DNA of 64,000 bases from the NCBI RefSeq assembly GCF_009674885.1, contig NZ_WKKA01000003.1:124001-188000 (forward strand). Reading direction: 5' to 3'. The translations under genes were made by a program, and so were the position numbers. This document shows, piece by piece, positions 46,171 to 54,989 of the stretch. The stretch is from Paracoccus sp. S-4012. GTDB lineage: Bacteria; Pseudomonadota; Alphaproteobacteria; Rhodobacterales; Rhodobacteraceae. The stretch's first letter is position 1; each line of letters begins with the position of its first letter. Below the pieces are notes generated by a model. That model was given only the letters and a program-made list of their open reading frames with translations. It searched no databases and was not told the DNA's origin.

Positions 46171-47526
46171 ATGATGTCGAAACTCGTGATGAACCGGCGC
46201 AAGCTGATCCGCACCTTGGGGATCGGCGGGGCGACCGCGCTGGCGGCACCGTCGTTCTTCACCCGCGGGGCCTGGGCGCAGCAGTTCTGCAACAGCCCCG
46301 AGGTCAGCGGCAAGATCATCTTCGGCTTCAACGTGCCGCAGACCGGCAGCTATGCCGAAGAGGGCATGGAGCAGCTCAATGGCTACATGCTGGCGGTCAA
46401 GCACATCAACGGCGAGGGCGACGGCGGGCTGCTGAACACGCTGAAGCCGGTCGCGCTGAAGGGCAACGGAGTCCTGGGCCGCAAGGTCGAGTTCGTCACC
46501 GGCGACACCCAGACCAATACCGACGCTGCCCGCGACGGCGCGCGCCGCATGATCGAGCGTGACGGCGCGGTGATGGTCACCGGCTCGGTCACCTCGGGCG
46601 AGGCGATCGCGCAGCAGTCGCTGGCGCAGGAAATGGGCGTGATCTACATGTCCGGCCTGACCCATTCCAACGACACCACCGGCAAGGACAAGCGCCGCTA
46701 CGGCTTCCGCCATTTCTTCATGGCGCATCAGTCCGGCATCGCCATCGCGCCGTTCCTGGCGCAGGAATACGGCACCGACCGGCGCGCCTATCACCTGACC
46801 GCGGACTACACCTGGGGCTGGACGCAGGAGGAATCGATCAAGGCCGCGACCGAGGCGCTCGGCTGGGAGACGGTCGCCACGATCCGCACGCCCTTGGGCC
46901 TTGGCGACTACTCGCAGTATCTGACGCCGGTGCTGAACTCCGGCGCGGACGTGCTGATCCTCAACCACTACGGCCATGACATGGTGAACTCGCTGCCGCA
47001 GGCGGTTCAGTTCGGGCTGCGCGACCGTCAGGCCAATGGCAAGAACTTCGAGATCGTCGTGCCGATGTTCTCGGAGCTGATGGCCGTCGGCGCGGGCGAT
47101 GCGGTCCGGGGCATCATCGGCACCTCGAACTGGCAGTGGTCGCTGGAGGACGAGGGCACCAAGGCCTTCACCAAGTCCTATGGCGAGGCCTATGGCGCGC
47201 CGCCCTCGCAGTCGGCCCATACCGGCTATGTGCAGGCGATCCTCTACGCCGATGCGGTGGAGCGCGCGGGCACCTTCTATCCGCCCGAGGTCATCAAGGC
47301 GCTGGAAGGGTTCGAGTTCGACGGCATGGGCAACGGCCCGACCCTCTACCGGGCCGAGGATCACCAGTGCATGAAAGAGGTGCTGGTCGTGCGCGGGAAT
47401 GAAAACCCCGCCAGTCGGTTCGAGGTTCTGGACGTGATCGGCAAGACGCCGCGCGAAGAGGTCACCTATGACCCGGCGATCTTCGGCGGCGAACTGGGGC
47501 CCTACGAGCCCAACCAGTGCGCCTGA
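46171..47526 (+). CDS. Liv/urea-type ABC transporter substrate-binding protein with Tat signal
   Basis: A 451-residue receptor of the type I periplasmic fold (LivK/UrtA/AmiC group). A twin-arginine signal is present (MNRRKLIRTLGIGGATALA, cleaved near AWAQ). Mature features are IIFGFNVPQTGSYAEEGMEQ, VEFVTGDTQTNTDAA, VTGSVTSGEAIAQQ and YTWGWTQEESIKAA. It starts at 46171 or the next codon ATG 46174, both behind AGGGAGGGG. Length and TATD-type features resemble amide, urea or short-chain organic acid receptors more than classic LivJ, but the ligand is unknown. First gene of the operon at 46171-51352. Confidence 0.9.
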   Translation: MMSKLVMNRRKLIRTLGIGGATALAAPSFFTRGAWAQQFCNSPEVSGKIIFGFNVPQTGSYAEEGMEQLNGYMLAVKHINGEGDGGLLNTLKPVALKGNGVLGRKVEFVTGDTQTNTDAARDGARRMIERDGAVMVTGSVTSGEAIAQQSLAQEMGVIYMSGLTHSNDTTGKDKRRYGFRHFFMAHQSGIAIAPFLAQEYGTDRRAYHLTADYTWGWTQEESIKAATEALGWETVATIRTPLGLGDYSQYLTPVLNSGADVLILNHYGHDMVNSLPQAVQFGLRDRQANGKNFEIVVPMFSELMAVGAGDAVRGIIGTSNWQWSLEDEGTKAFTKSYGEAYGAPPSQSAHTGYVQAILYADAVERAGTFYPPEVIKALEGFEFDGMGNGPTLYRAEDHQCMKEVLVVRGNENPASRFEVLDVIGKTPREEVTYDPAIFGGELGPYEPNQCA

Positions 47527-47537
47527 CCTGACGGGGT

Positions 47538-47575
47538 CCGGCCCGGTTTCGCCGCAAGGCGGGAGACCGGGCCGG
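47538..47575 (+). repeat. Large hairpin between the binding-protein and first permease genes
   Basis: CCGGCCCGGT (47538-47547) pairs perfectly with ACCGGGCCGG (47566-47575), and the inner arms GCC/GGC close a GCAA tetraloop (47554-47557) with a short bulge between. It lies 12 bases after the receptor stop and 41 bases before the permease start. No T-run follows. A stable hairpin here would block 3'-to-5' exonucleases or partly terminate, so that receptor mRNA outlasts permease mRNA. Confidence 0.6.
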
Positions 47576-47616
47576 GCGTCCCATCACGCCCGCATCAACC
47601 CGGCTGGGAGAGGCCG

Positions 47617-48645
47617 ATGACTGCATTATTCGCCCAATTGCTGAACGGTCTCGACAAGGGGGCAGCCTATGCGCTGATCGCCCTTGGCCTGACACTGGTC
47701 TTCGGAACCCTGGGCGTCGTCAATTTCGCGCATGGCGCGCTGTTCATGCTCGGCGCCTTCTGCGCTGTGACGTTCCGCTATCTTCTGACGATCGAGGTCG
47801 TCACGACCGATCCGACGCAACTGTCGCCCTGGGGCCAGCCGCTCCAGGTGCGCACGCCGATCATCCAGGACTGGCTGGGCGACTGGGGCGCCGTCATCGT
47901 CGATTACTCGGTCCCCCTCTCGGTCCTTCTCGCCATTCCGGTGATGGCGGCCATCGGCATCGCGATGGAGCGCGGGCTGATCCGGCATTTCTACAAGCGC
48001 ACCCATGCCGAGCAGATCCTCGTGACCTTCGGGCTGGCGATCGTCATCGGCGAAGTGGTGAAGACCTTCTATGGCCCGAACCCCTATCCGCAGCCGATCC
48101 CCTCGGACCTGCGCGGCACCGCCGATATCGGCGCCTGGTTCGGCCTGGCGCCCCACATCCTGACCTATCCGATCTGGCGGCTGGTCTATCTGCTCTTCTC
48201 GCTCGGGGTGATCGGCGGCGTCTTCGCCTTCCTGCGCTTCACCACCTTCGGCATGGTCGTCCGCGCGGGCATGGCCGACCGCGAGGCCGTGGGCTTCCTC
48301 GGCATCGACATCGACCGCCGCTTCACCATCGTCTTCGGCCTCGCCGCGGCCGTCGCCGGGGTCGCGGGCGCGATGTACACCCCGCTTCTGCCGCCGAACT
48401 ACAACATGGGGATGGATTTCCTCGTCATCAGCTTCGTGGTGGTGGTGGTCGGCGGCATGGGCTCGCTGCCCGGCGCGGTGCTGGCCGGGTTCCTGCTGGG
48501 CATCCTGCAGTCCTTCGCCTCCATGACCGAGGTGAAGACCCTCATCCCCGGCATCGACCAGGTCATCATCTATCTGGCGGCGGTCGCCGTCCTGCTGCTG
48601 CGTCCCCGCGGCCTGCTGGGCCGGCGCGGCGTCATGGAGAGCTGA
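47617..48645 (+). CDS. Branched-chain-type ABC transporter permease LivH
   Basis: Inner-membrane permease of the LivH/UrtB family, 342 residues, with about eight helices. It begins FAQLLNGLDKGAAYALIALG and includes FGTLGVVNFAHGALFMLGAF, ILVTFGLAIVIGEVVKTFYG, the cytoplasmic loop VRAGMADREAVGFLGID and FVVVVVGGMGSLPGAVLAG. The charged loop between helices is slightly longer than in LivH of E. coli. The next gene starts three bases after its stop. Confidence 0.92.
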   Translation: MTALFAQLLNGLDKGAAYALIALGLTLVFGTLGVVNFAHGALFMLGAFCAVTFRYLLTIEVVTTDPTQLSPWGQPLQVRTPIIQDWLGDWGAVIVDYSVPLSVLLAIPVMAAIGIAMERGLIRHFYKRTHAEQILVTFGLAIVIGEVVKTFYGPNPYPQPIPSDLRGTADIGAWFGLAPHILTYPIWRLVYLLFSLGVIGGVFAFLRFTTFGMVVRAGMADREAVGFLGIDIDRRFTIVFGLAAAVAGVAGAMYTPLLPPNYNMGMDFLVISFVVVVVGGMGSLPGAVLAGFLLGILQSFASMTEVKTLIPGIDQVIIYLAAVAVLLLRPRGLLGRRGVMES

Positions 48646-48648
48646 GCG

Positions 48649-49830
48649 ATGAACACGCTGATCCGCCAATCCGGGCTTTCGCGGCTGTTCGACCTCTCGC
48701 GCCGCGACGTCATCACGCTGCTGATCTTCGCGGCGGTGGTCCTGACCATGCCGATCTGGCTGGCGCCCCTCGGCGCCGCCTATCCGGGGCTGATGCAGAA
48801 ATTCGCGATCTATGCGATCTTCGCCATTGGCTTCAACATCCTCTTCGGCCTGACCGGCTATCTCTCCTTCGGTCACGCCGCCTTCCTGGGCGTCGGCTCC
48901 TACACCGCGGTCTGGTCCTTCAAGCTGCTGACCATGGACATCCTGCCGGCGATCCTGTTCGCCATCGTCGTGTCCGGGGTCTTCGCCCTCGTGATCGGCT
49001 ATTTCAGCCTGCGCCGCTCGGGCATCTACTTCTCGATCCTGACGTTGGCCTTCGCGCAGATGTGCTACAGCCTCGCCTATTCGGTGCTGACACCGATCAC
49101 CCAGGGGGAGACCGGCCTGCTGGTCGCGCGCGGCGATCCGCGCGTCCTCGACACGATGCTGGGCGTGCAGGCGCAAACGGGGGGGGTGCCGCAGCCCTCG
49201 ATGCTCGGCACCACGATCACCGGCTATACCGGCTTCTACGTCTGTGCCGTGGTGCTGATCCTGGCTTTCTACGTCTCGCAGAAGATCTTCGCCTCGCCCT
49301 TCGGCATGGCGCTGCGCGGCATCAAGTCGAACCAGACGCGCATGGTCTATACCGGCTTCAACACCAAGCCCTACATGCTGGCGGCCTTCGTGATCTCGGG
49401 CATGTTCGCGGGGCTGGCGGGCGGGCTTCTGGCGGCCACCGACCCGATCGCCGGGGCCGAGCGGATGCGGTGGACGGAATCGGGCAACGTGGTGCTGATG
49501 ACGATCCTCGGCGGCGTGGGCACCGTCATCGGCCCGGTCATCGGCGCCTGGGTGATCAAGTATTTCGAAAACATCTTCTCGGCCATCAACACGGGCACGC
49601 TGAATGAATGGTTCGCTTTCCTGCCCGACGGCCTGCAAGGCGTGTTCGTGACGGTCCTGTCGAAATTCGTCGGCGAGGGCTGGCATCTGACGCTGGGCCT
49701 GCTCTTCGTGCTGATCGTCGTCTTCCTGCCCGGCGGGCTGCTCGAAGGCAGCCAGCGGCTCGCAGCCCGGTTCAGGCGGAAGAAGCAGCCGCAGCGGCGC
49801 GAACTGCGCCAGATGGAGGCGGGCGAATGA
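48649..49830 (+). CDS. Branched-chain-type ABC transporter permease LivM
   Basis: Second permease of the LivM/UrtC family, 393 residues. Typical stretches are [33 protein letters not shown] split over adjacent helices, [36 protein letters not shown] and [18 protein letters not shown]. The C-terminal tail is basic ([15 protein letters not shown]), consistent with a cytoplasmic end. It overlaps the ATPase gene at 49827 by 4 bases. Confidence 0.92.
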   Translation: MNTLIRQSGLSRLFDLSRRDVITLLIFAAVVLTMPIWLAPLGAAYPGLMQKFAIYAIFAIGFNILFGLTGYLSFGHAAFLGVGSYTAVWSFKLLTMDILPAILFAIVVSGVFALVIGYFSLRRSGIYFSILTLAFAQMCYSLAYSVLTPITQGETGLLVARGDPRVLDTMLGVQAQTGGVPQPSMLGTTITGYTGFYVCAVVLILAFYVSQKIFASPFGMALRGIKSNQTRMVYTGFNTKPYMLAAFVISGMFAGLAGGLLAATDPIAGAERMRWTESGNVVLMTILGGVGTVIGPVIGAWVIKYFENIFSAINTGTLNEWFAFLPDGLQGVFVTVLSKFVGEGWHLTLGLLFVLIVVFLPGGLLEGSQRLAARFRRKKQPQRRELRQMEAGE

Positions 49831-50600
49831 ACGCGCAGACCCCCAACATCATCCTGCATGCCACGGATGTGACCAAGAACTTCGGCGGGCTGAAGGCGCT
49901 CTCGGATATCGACCTGCAGATCGAGGAGGGCAAGACCCACGCGATCATCGGTCCGAACGGCGCCGGCAAGTCCACCCTGCTCAACGTGATCATCGGACGA
50001 ATCCCGCCGAGCTCAGGGGCGGTCGTCTTCGACGGCACGATCCTCACCGGCAAAGCCCCGCACGAGATCAACCAGATGGGCATCTCGCGCGTGTTCCAGA
50101 CGCCGGAGATCTTCGCCGACCTCACGGTGCTGCAGAACGTCATGGCGCCCGCCTTCGCGCGGCGGGACGGCCCGTTCAAGGTGAACATGTTCACCTCGGT
50201 CGCGCGCGAGACCGAAATCCGCGAGGCCGCCGAGGGGCTGCTGAACGACTTCGGCATGTGGGAGCGGCGCGAGGATACCGCGGGCACCCTCTCGCGCGGG
50301 GACAAGCGGCGGCTGGAACTCTGCATGTGCCTGATCCAGCGGCCGCGCCTGCTGCTTCTGGACGAGCCGACGGCCGGCATGTCGCGCCACGACACCAACA
50401 CCACGATCGAACTGCTCAAGCGCATCAAGCTGAGCGGCATGACCAAGGTCATCATCGAGCATGACATGCATGTGGTGTTCTCGCTGGCCGACAAGATCTC
50501 GGTGCTGGCGCAGGGCCGGATCATCGCCGCCGGCCTTCCGCAGGAGATCAAGGAAAACCCCCGCGTGCGGGAAGCCTATCTGGGGGAGACGGTCCAATGA
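49827..50600 (+). CDS. Branched-chain-type ABC transporter ATP-binding protein LivG
   Basis: ATPase of 257 residues; ATG at 49827 overlaps the livM stop (ATGA). Walker [15 protein letters not shown], Walker [14 protein letters not shown] and switch [10 protein letters not shown] are normal for LivG. The signature loop reads [11 protein letters not shown] instead of the usual LSYGQQRRLEI form, with an Asp-Lys pair where Gln or Glu is common. The C-terminal [12 protein letters not shown] is the LivG tail. It overlaps livF by 4 bases. Confidence 0.93.
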   Translation: MNAQTPNIILHATDVTKNFGGLKALSDIDLQIEEGKTHAIIGPNGAGKSTLLNVIIGRIPPSSGAVVFDGTILTGKAPHEINQMGISRVFQTPEIFADLTVLQNVMAPAFARRDGPFKVNMFTSVARETEIREAAEGLLNDFGMWERREDTAGTLSRGDKRRLELCMCLIQRPRLLLLDEPTAGMSRHDTNTTIELLKRIKLSGMTKVIIEHDMHVVFSLADKISVLAQGRIIAAGLPQEIKENPRVREAYLGETVQ

Positions 50601-51352
50601 ACGTCGTCACAGCGCCCGGCGCCGCGGCCGCGGTCGGTACCGCGCCCGACGCCTTCTTCGCCCTGCGGGACGTGCACGCCTATTACGGCGAGAGCTACAT
50701 CGTCCAGGGCGTCTCGCTGGAGGTCCGCAAGGGCGAGGTGCTGGCCCTTCTCGGCCGCAACGGCGCGGGTAAGACCTCGACGCTGCGCACCATCGCGCGG
50801 GCCGACGAGCCGCTGCTGACGCAGGGCGAAATCTGGCTCGAGGGCCAGGCCGTGCACGAGATGAAGTCCTGGCAGGCGTCGCAGGCCGGGATCCAGCTGG
50901 TCCCCGAGGACCGGCGCATCATCCAGGGCATGACCGTCGAGGAGAACCTGATCCTGGCGCAGATCGCCCCCGGCAAGGGCTGGCCGCTCGAGCAGATCTA
51001 CGAGCATTTCCCGCGCCTCGCCGAGCGCCGCAAGCAGGAGGGTGTCACCCTCTCGGGCGGCGAGCAGCAGATGCTGGCCGTGGCGCGCGCGCTCGCCCGC
51101 GACATCCGGCTGCTGCTGCTGGACGAGCCGTACGAAGGCCTCGCCCCGGTGATCGTGCAGGAGATCGAGCACATCGTGCAGGGCATCAAGACGCGCGGCA
51201 TCACCACGATCATCGTCGAGCAGAACGCGGTCGCCGCGCTGAGGCTCGCGGATCGCGCGGTGATCCTCGACTCGGGCGAGCTGGTCTTCACCGGCTCGGC
51301 CAAGGAGCTGCTGGAGAACGCGGATCTGCGCAACAGCTATCTGGCGATCTAG
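50597..51352 (+). CDS. Branched-chain-type ABC transporter ATP-binding protein LivF
   Basis: Second ATPase of the importer, 251 residues. Walker A GRNGAGKTSTLRTIA, signature LSGGEQQMLAVARALA, Walker B LLLLDEPYEGLAP and switch IVEQNAVAALRLADR are present. The N-terminal 18 residues ([18 protein letters not shown]) are an Ala-rich extension not usual in LivF. Last gene of the five-gene operon; a 162-base gap with no gene follows before the convergent DUF1003 gene. Confidence 0.93.
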   Translation: MNVVTAPGAAAAVGTAPDAFFALRDVHAYYGESYIVQGVSLEVRKGEVLALLGRNGAGKTSTLRTIARADEPLLTQGEIWLEGQAVHEMKSWQASQAGIQLVPEDRRIIQGMTVEENLILAQIAPGKGWPLEQIYEHFPRLAERRKQEGVTLSGGEQQMLAVARALARDIRLLLLDEPYEGLAPVIVQEIEHIVQGIKTRGITTIIVEQNAVAALRLADRAVILDSGELVFTGSAKELLENADLRNSYLAI

Positions 51353-51514
51353 GCGGGGAGAGGCGCCGTCCGACCGGGGGCTGCAGCGCATCCTTGGCGC
51401 CTGCGGCGCATCCGACAAGCGCCATGCCGGGCATCGCCGCTCCCGTCACCCCCCGGCGCGAGACGACGGCGCAGCCGCACCGGGATGCAGCGTCTCATGG
51501 GAGGTTCCGCCGGA

Positions 51515-52090
51515 TTATCCGCCGGAAATGTCCGGCCCGGCGGTCCCACGCGCCCGCTCGAACACCTCCAGCCGCCGGACCTCCTCGGCCACTGCCTCGA
51601 TCCGTTCGAGCAGCGCCATGATCTGTTCGTTGCGCAGCTGGTCGAGCTTGTCGTGCAGCGCCATGATCTCGATCTCGGCCTTCAGGTTCACCTCGTAGTC
51701 ATGGGCCGCGTCGATCCGGTCATGCTCGGTCTGGCGGTTCTGCGACATCAGGATGACGGGCGCCTGGATCGCGGCCAGCGTCGAGAGCACCAGATTGAGG
51801 AAGATGAACGGGTAGGGATCGAAGGCCCGGCCTGCGAGCCAGAGGTTGCCGAGCGTCCAGAGGACGAGGAACAGCAGGAAGCCTCCGATGAAGCCCCAGG
51901 AGCCGCCGGTGCGCGCCATCGCGTCGGCCAGCCGGTCCCCATATGAGAGCCGGTTCTGGTACGCTGCGCTGATGTCGCGCGCGACCGGCTGGCGCTCGGC
52001 CATGCGCTCCAGCACGTTGCGCTGCGCCCGGGTCAGCGCGTCCGGATGGAGCTTGAGCCAGCGCGAGGCGAGTTCGGGAACCGTCTTCAT
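51515..52090 (-). CDS. DUF1003 family membrane protein
   Basis: A 191-residue protein. Two central hydrophobic helices (GFIGGFLLFLVLWTLGNLWL and FIFLNLVLSTLAAIQAPVIL) are followed by the family motif MSQNRQTEHDRIDAAHDYEVNLKAE. The C-terminal third is a predicted coiled coil (LHDKLDQLRNEQIMALLERIEAVAEEVRRL). DUF1003 proteins are inner-membrane proteins of unknown role. ATG at 52090 gives the shortest form with a complete domain. It is convergent with livF and not obviously part of an operon. Confidence 0.88.
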   Translation of the reverse strand: MKTVPELASRWLKLHPDALTRAQRNVLERMAERQPVARDISAAYQNRLSYGDRLADAMARTGGSWGFIGGFLLFLVLWTLGNLWLAGRAFDPYPFIFLNLVLSTLAAIQAPVILMSQNRQTEHDRIDAAHDYEVNLKAEIEIMALHDKLDQLRNEQIMALLERIEAVAEEVRRLEVFERARGTAGPDISGG

Positions 52091-52289
52091 TGCACCATCC
52101 CCCTGACCGGCCGCGCGGCTGCGGCCGTGCGGTCCTATTATCATAGCGGAAATGGGGAGCGGCCGGGCGGGTCGAGAGAAGGGCGTCATGATCCTGCCGG
52201 ACAGCCGCGGATCGCCTCGTCGCCGCGGGGCACCTTGTCTCGATCGCCGAAGGCATGCGGCGTCCGGCAACCGGACGCCGCCGCGAGCG

Positions 52290-52985
52290 TCAGGCCGCCG
52301 GGCCGCCGATCGTCACGCGGAGCGGCTGCACGCCCTCCATTGCGACTTCCAGCACATCGCCCGAGGTCACGGCACCCACACCTGCGGGCGTGCCGGTCAT
52401 GATGATGTCGCCCGGCATCAGGCGGTGCTGCTCGGAGATCTTGGCGATGATCTCGGCCACCTTCCAGATCATCAGCGAGATGTCGGCGTCCTGCTTCACC
52501 TCGCCATTGACCTTCAGCGTGAGCCGGCCGCCCTCCAGCACGCCGGATGTCTCGACCGGCGTCACCGGGCCGATGGGCGCGGACTGGTCGAAGGCCTTCG
52601 TCACCTCCCACGGCATCCCCTTGGCCATCGCCGCGGCCTGATGGTCGCGCCGCGTCATGTCGAGGCCGACCGCGTAGCCGTAGATATGCGAGGCGGCGTC
52701 CTCGACGGCGATGTTGTAGCCGCCGGACTTCAGCGCCACGACCAGCTCGCCCTCGTAGTGGTAGTTCTTCGTGAAGATCGGATAGGCGATCTCGCCGCCG
52801 TTCGGGACCACGGCGTCGGCGGGCTTCTGGAAGATCACCGGCGGGTCGCGCTCGTCCGAGCCCATCTCGTGGATATGGGCGAGGTAGTTCTTGCCGATGC
52901 AGTAGACGCGGCGGACGGGGAACTTGTCCTGCGATCCGGTGACATCCAGCTGCGCCTGCGGGGCTGGGGTGAAGACGTATGACAT
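52290..52985 (-). CDS. Fumarylacetoacetate hydrolase-family enzyme (fumarylpyruvate hydrolase-like)
   Basis: A 231-residue single-domain FAH-family hydrolase. It has RVYCIGKNYLAHIHEMG, PVIFQKPADAVVPNG, the metal-binding YEGELVVALKSG (Glu) and GYAVGLDMTRRDHQ (Asp), and MPGDIIMTGTPAGVG. The segment order and length match fumarylpyruvate hydrolase (gentisate pathway) and related acylpyruvases. Such enzymes cleave C-C bonds in beta-diketo acids to give pyruvate or oxaloacetate. It is divergent from the NitT/TauT-type importer starting at 53140, and no ring-cleaving dioxygenase gene is present. Substrate unproven. Confidence 0.87.
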   Translation of the reverse strand: MSYVFTPAPQAQLDVTGSQDKFPVRRVYCIGKNYLAHIHEMGSDERDPPVIFQKPADAVVPNGGEIAYPIFTKNYHYEGELVVALKSGGYNIAVEDAASHIYGYAVGLDMTRRDHQAAAMAKGMPWEVTKAFDQSAPIGPVTPVETSGVLEGGRLTLKVNGEVKQDADISLMIWKVAEIIAKISEQHRLMPGDIIMTGTPAGVGAVTSGDVLEVAMEGVQPLRVTIGGPAA

Positions 52986-52989
52986 GCCG

Positions 52990-53049
52990 GTATGATCCTC
53001 CCTGATGGCGCGATCACGATACAGACTGCGACCGGACGGACAATCATAC
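52990..53049. promoter_or_regulatory. Inverted GTATGAT/ATCATAC pair in a divergent control region
   Basis: GTATGAT (52990-52996) and ATCATAC (53043-53049) are inverted copies 46 bases apart between the divergent hydrolase (start 52985) and receptor (start 53140) genes. The left copy overlaps the hydrolase ribosome-binding region, so this may be coincidence. If real, the sites could bind the GntR-family regulator encoded at 55827-56588. Confidence 0.3.
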
Positions 53050-53139
53050 ATTTTCCTCGACTCGCATCCTCGAACGTGTAGCCTCGCTGCAGGGCCGGAG
53101 CCGGCCTCACGACAAGGTCGCATCTCGGGGAGGGGATCA

Positions 53140-54174
53140 ATGACCGACAGGATGAAGCTTACACGGCGCAGCTTCGGCGCGCTCGCCGCGGCAACCGCCG
53201 CCGCCACGGCGTTCCGCCCGGGCATTCTGCGGGCGCAGACTGCCGTCACCCTCGCGGTGCCGAACCCGTCCGCGCTGACCTGGATGCCCTACTGGGTCGC
53301 GGTCGGCGAAGGCTACTTCGAGGAGGAGGGGCTTTCGCTCACGCTGGAAGCCGTGGACGGCTCGTCCTCGGTGCTGCAGGCGATGTCGGCGGGACAGGCG
53401 CAGATCGGCGCGCCCGGTCCCGGCCCGGTGCTGGGCGCACGCGCCCGCGAGCTCGACGTGAAGTTCATCTACAACCTCTATCCGAAGTCGGTCTTCGGCC
53501 TGCTGGTCAAGGAGGAGAGCCCCTACCAGACCCCGCAGGACCTGAAGGGCACCATCGTCGGCGTCGGCACCGCGGACGGGGCCGAGGTGGCCTTCATCCG
53601 CGCGATCATGACCGATGCGGGCATGGCCGAGGGCGCCGACTATACCTTCCTGCCGGTCGGCGACGGCGGCACGGCGGCGGTGGCCTTCCTGCGCGACGAG
53701 GTCAACTCCTACGCCGGGGCCGTCTCGGATGCGGCGATCCTGCGCGCCCGCGGCCTCAACCTGCGCGAGATCACGCCTGAGGGCTATCTCGGCTTCTTCG
53801 GCAACGGCTTTGCGATGCTCGAGAGCCAGATGGCCGCGACCCCGGAGCTGGCGCCCGCCTTCGGCCGCGCCATCGTGCGTGGCACCCGCTTCGGCATCGA
53901 CCCGGCGAATCTGGACGCGACGCTGTTCCATTGCGCGGCAGGCAACCCGCAGGAGGGCGAGGACAAGGAGTTCGCCGCCTCGCTGCTGGCTGGCGTCATC
54001 GACCGCATCACGCCGACCGCGGCCTTCATGCCGCAGGGCTGGGGCTACCAGCCGCCCGAGCACTGGCAGATGATCCACGACTCGGCCGTCGAGGCGGGCG
54101 CGCTCGAGCAGCCGCTCGACCCGCTCACGCAGGTCTACACCAACGAGTTCGTGGAAGGCTGGAACGCGCCGTGA
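53140..54174 (+). CDS. NitT/TauT-type ABC transporter substrate-binding protein with Tat signal
   Basis: A 344-residue receptor. The twin-arginine signal is MKLTRRSFGALAAATAAA, with cleavage near ILRAQ. The mature part has the NMT1/SsuA-like fold: VAVGEGYFEEEGLSLTLEAVD, MSAGQAQIGAPGPGPVL, LKGTIVGVGTADGAEVAFI and FLRDEVNSYAGAVSDAAIL. ATG at 53140 follows GGGGAGGGG. The ligand is unknown; use of the hydrolase and aldolase nearby suggests a keto acid or aromatic acid. It is unrelated in detail to the receptor at 25275-26282, so the two systems are separate. Confidence 0.88.
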   Translation: MTDRMKLTRRSFGALAAATAAATAFRPGILRAQTAVTLAVPNPSALTWMPYWVAVGEGYFEEEGLSLTLEAVDGSSSVLQAMSAGQAQIGAPGPGPVLGARARELDVKFIYNLYPKSVFGLLVKEESPYQTPQDLKGTIVGVGTADGAEVAFIRAIMTDAGMAEGADYTFLPVGDGGTAAVAFLRDEVNSYAGAVSDAAILRARGLNLREITPEGYLGFFGNGFAMLESQMAATPELAPAFGRAIVRGTRFGIDPANLDATLFHCAAGNPQEGEDKEFAASLLAGVIDRITPTAAFMPQGWGYQPPEHWQMIHDSAVEAGALEQPLDPLTQVYTNEFVEGWNAP

Positions 54175-54989
54175 CCATGGTGCAGCCCCTGCGGGATCAC
54201 GGCGCCGCCCCTGCGAGGGCGGGCCGGCCGGTCTACGAGATCGCCGGGCTGTCCAAGACCTATGCCCGCAACCAGCTCGTCGCCCTCGAGGGCGTCGAGC
54301 TGACCCTGCGTCAGGGCGAGTTCGTCTCGGTGGTCGGCTCCTCGGGCTGCGGCAAGTCCACGCTGCTGAAGATCATGGCCGGTCTGATCCCGCCGACCAC
54401 CGGCCGCGTGGTGCTGGAGGGGCAGCCGGTCCTGGGACCGCGCGCCGACATCGGCATGATGTTCCAGCAGGCGACGCTGCTGCCGTGGAAGACCACGCTG
54501 GAAAACGTGGTCCTGCCGATCGGCATCCGTCAGGGCCGCGCCGCCGCGGCTGCGGCGCGGGCGCGGGCCAAGGCGCTGCTCGATCTCGTGGGCCTCAAGG
54601 ACTTCGCCGATGTCTATCCGGGCGAGCTGTCCGGCGGCATGGCGCAGCGCGCCTCGATCTGCCGGATGCTGGTCACGGAGCCTGCGGTGCTGCTCCTCGA
54701 CGAGCCGTTCTCGGCACTGGACGAGCTGACGCGCGACTTCATGAACATGGAGCTGCAGCGCATCTGCGCCGAGACGCGGGCGACGGCTTTCCTCGTCACC
54801 CACTCGCTGGCCGAGGCGGTGATCCTCTCGGACCGCATCCTCGTGATGCGCGCGCGGCCGGGCCGGGTGATCGAGGAGGTGGTCATCGACCTGCCGCGCC
54901 CGCGGACGCTGGAGATGATCAACACCGCGGAGTTCGGCCGCTATGTCGGCCACATCCGCGACCTGCTGGGACAGGAGGCCGCGCAATGA
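54171..54989 (+). CDS. NitT/TauT-type ABC transporter ATP-binding protein
   Basis: ATPase of 272 residues. GTG at 54171 overlaps the receptor stop (GTGA); ATG at 54177 is the other candidate. Walker A GSSGCGKSTLLKIMAG, Q-loop FQQATLLPWKT, signature LSGGMAQRASICRML, Walker B VLLLDEPFSALDE and switch LVTHSLAEAVILSDR are visible. Gln to Ala in the SGGM[AQ]QR segment is a common variant in this group. It overlaps the permease gene by 4 bases. Confidence 0.92.
   Translation: MTMVQPLRDHGAAPARAGRPVYEIAGLSKTYARNQLVALEGVELTLRQGEFVSVVGSSGCGKSTLLKIMAGLIPPTTGRVVLEGQPVLGPRADIGMMFQQATLLPWKTTLENVVLPIGIRQGRAAAAAARARAKALLDLVGLKDFADVYPGELSGGMAQRASICRMLVTEPAVLLLDEPFSALDELTRDFMNMELQRICAETRATAFLVTHSLAEAVILSDRILVMRARPGRVIEEVVIDLPRPRTLEMINTAEFGRYVGHIRDLLGQEAAQ

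Noticed and set aside
47626..49686. Open minus-strand frame of 686 codons opposite livH and livM
   Set aside because: Composition is typical of antisense shadow (Asp/His/Arg/Gln runs) and it has no domain; LivH and LivM are clear on the other strand.
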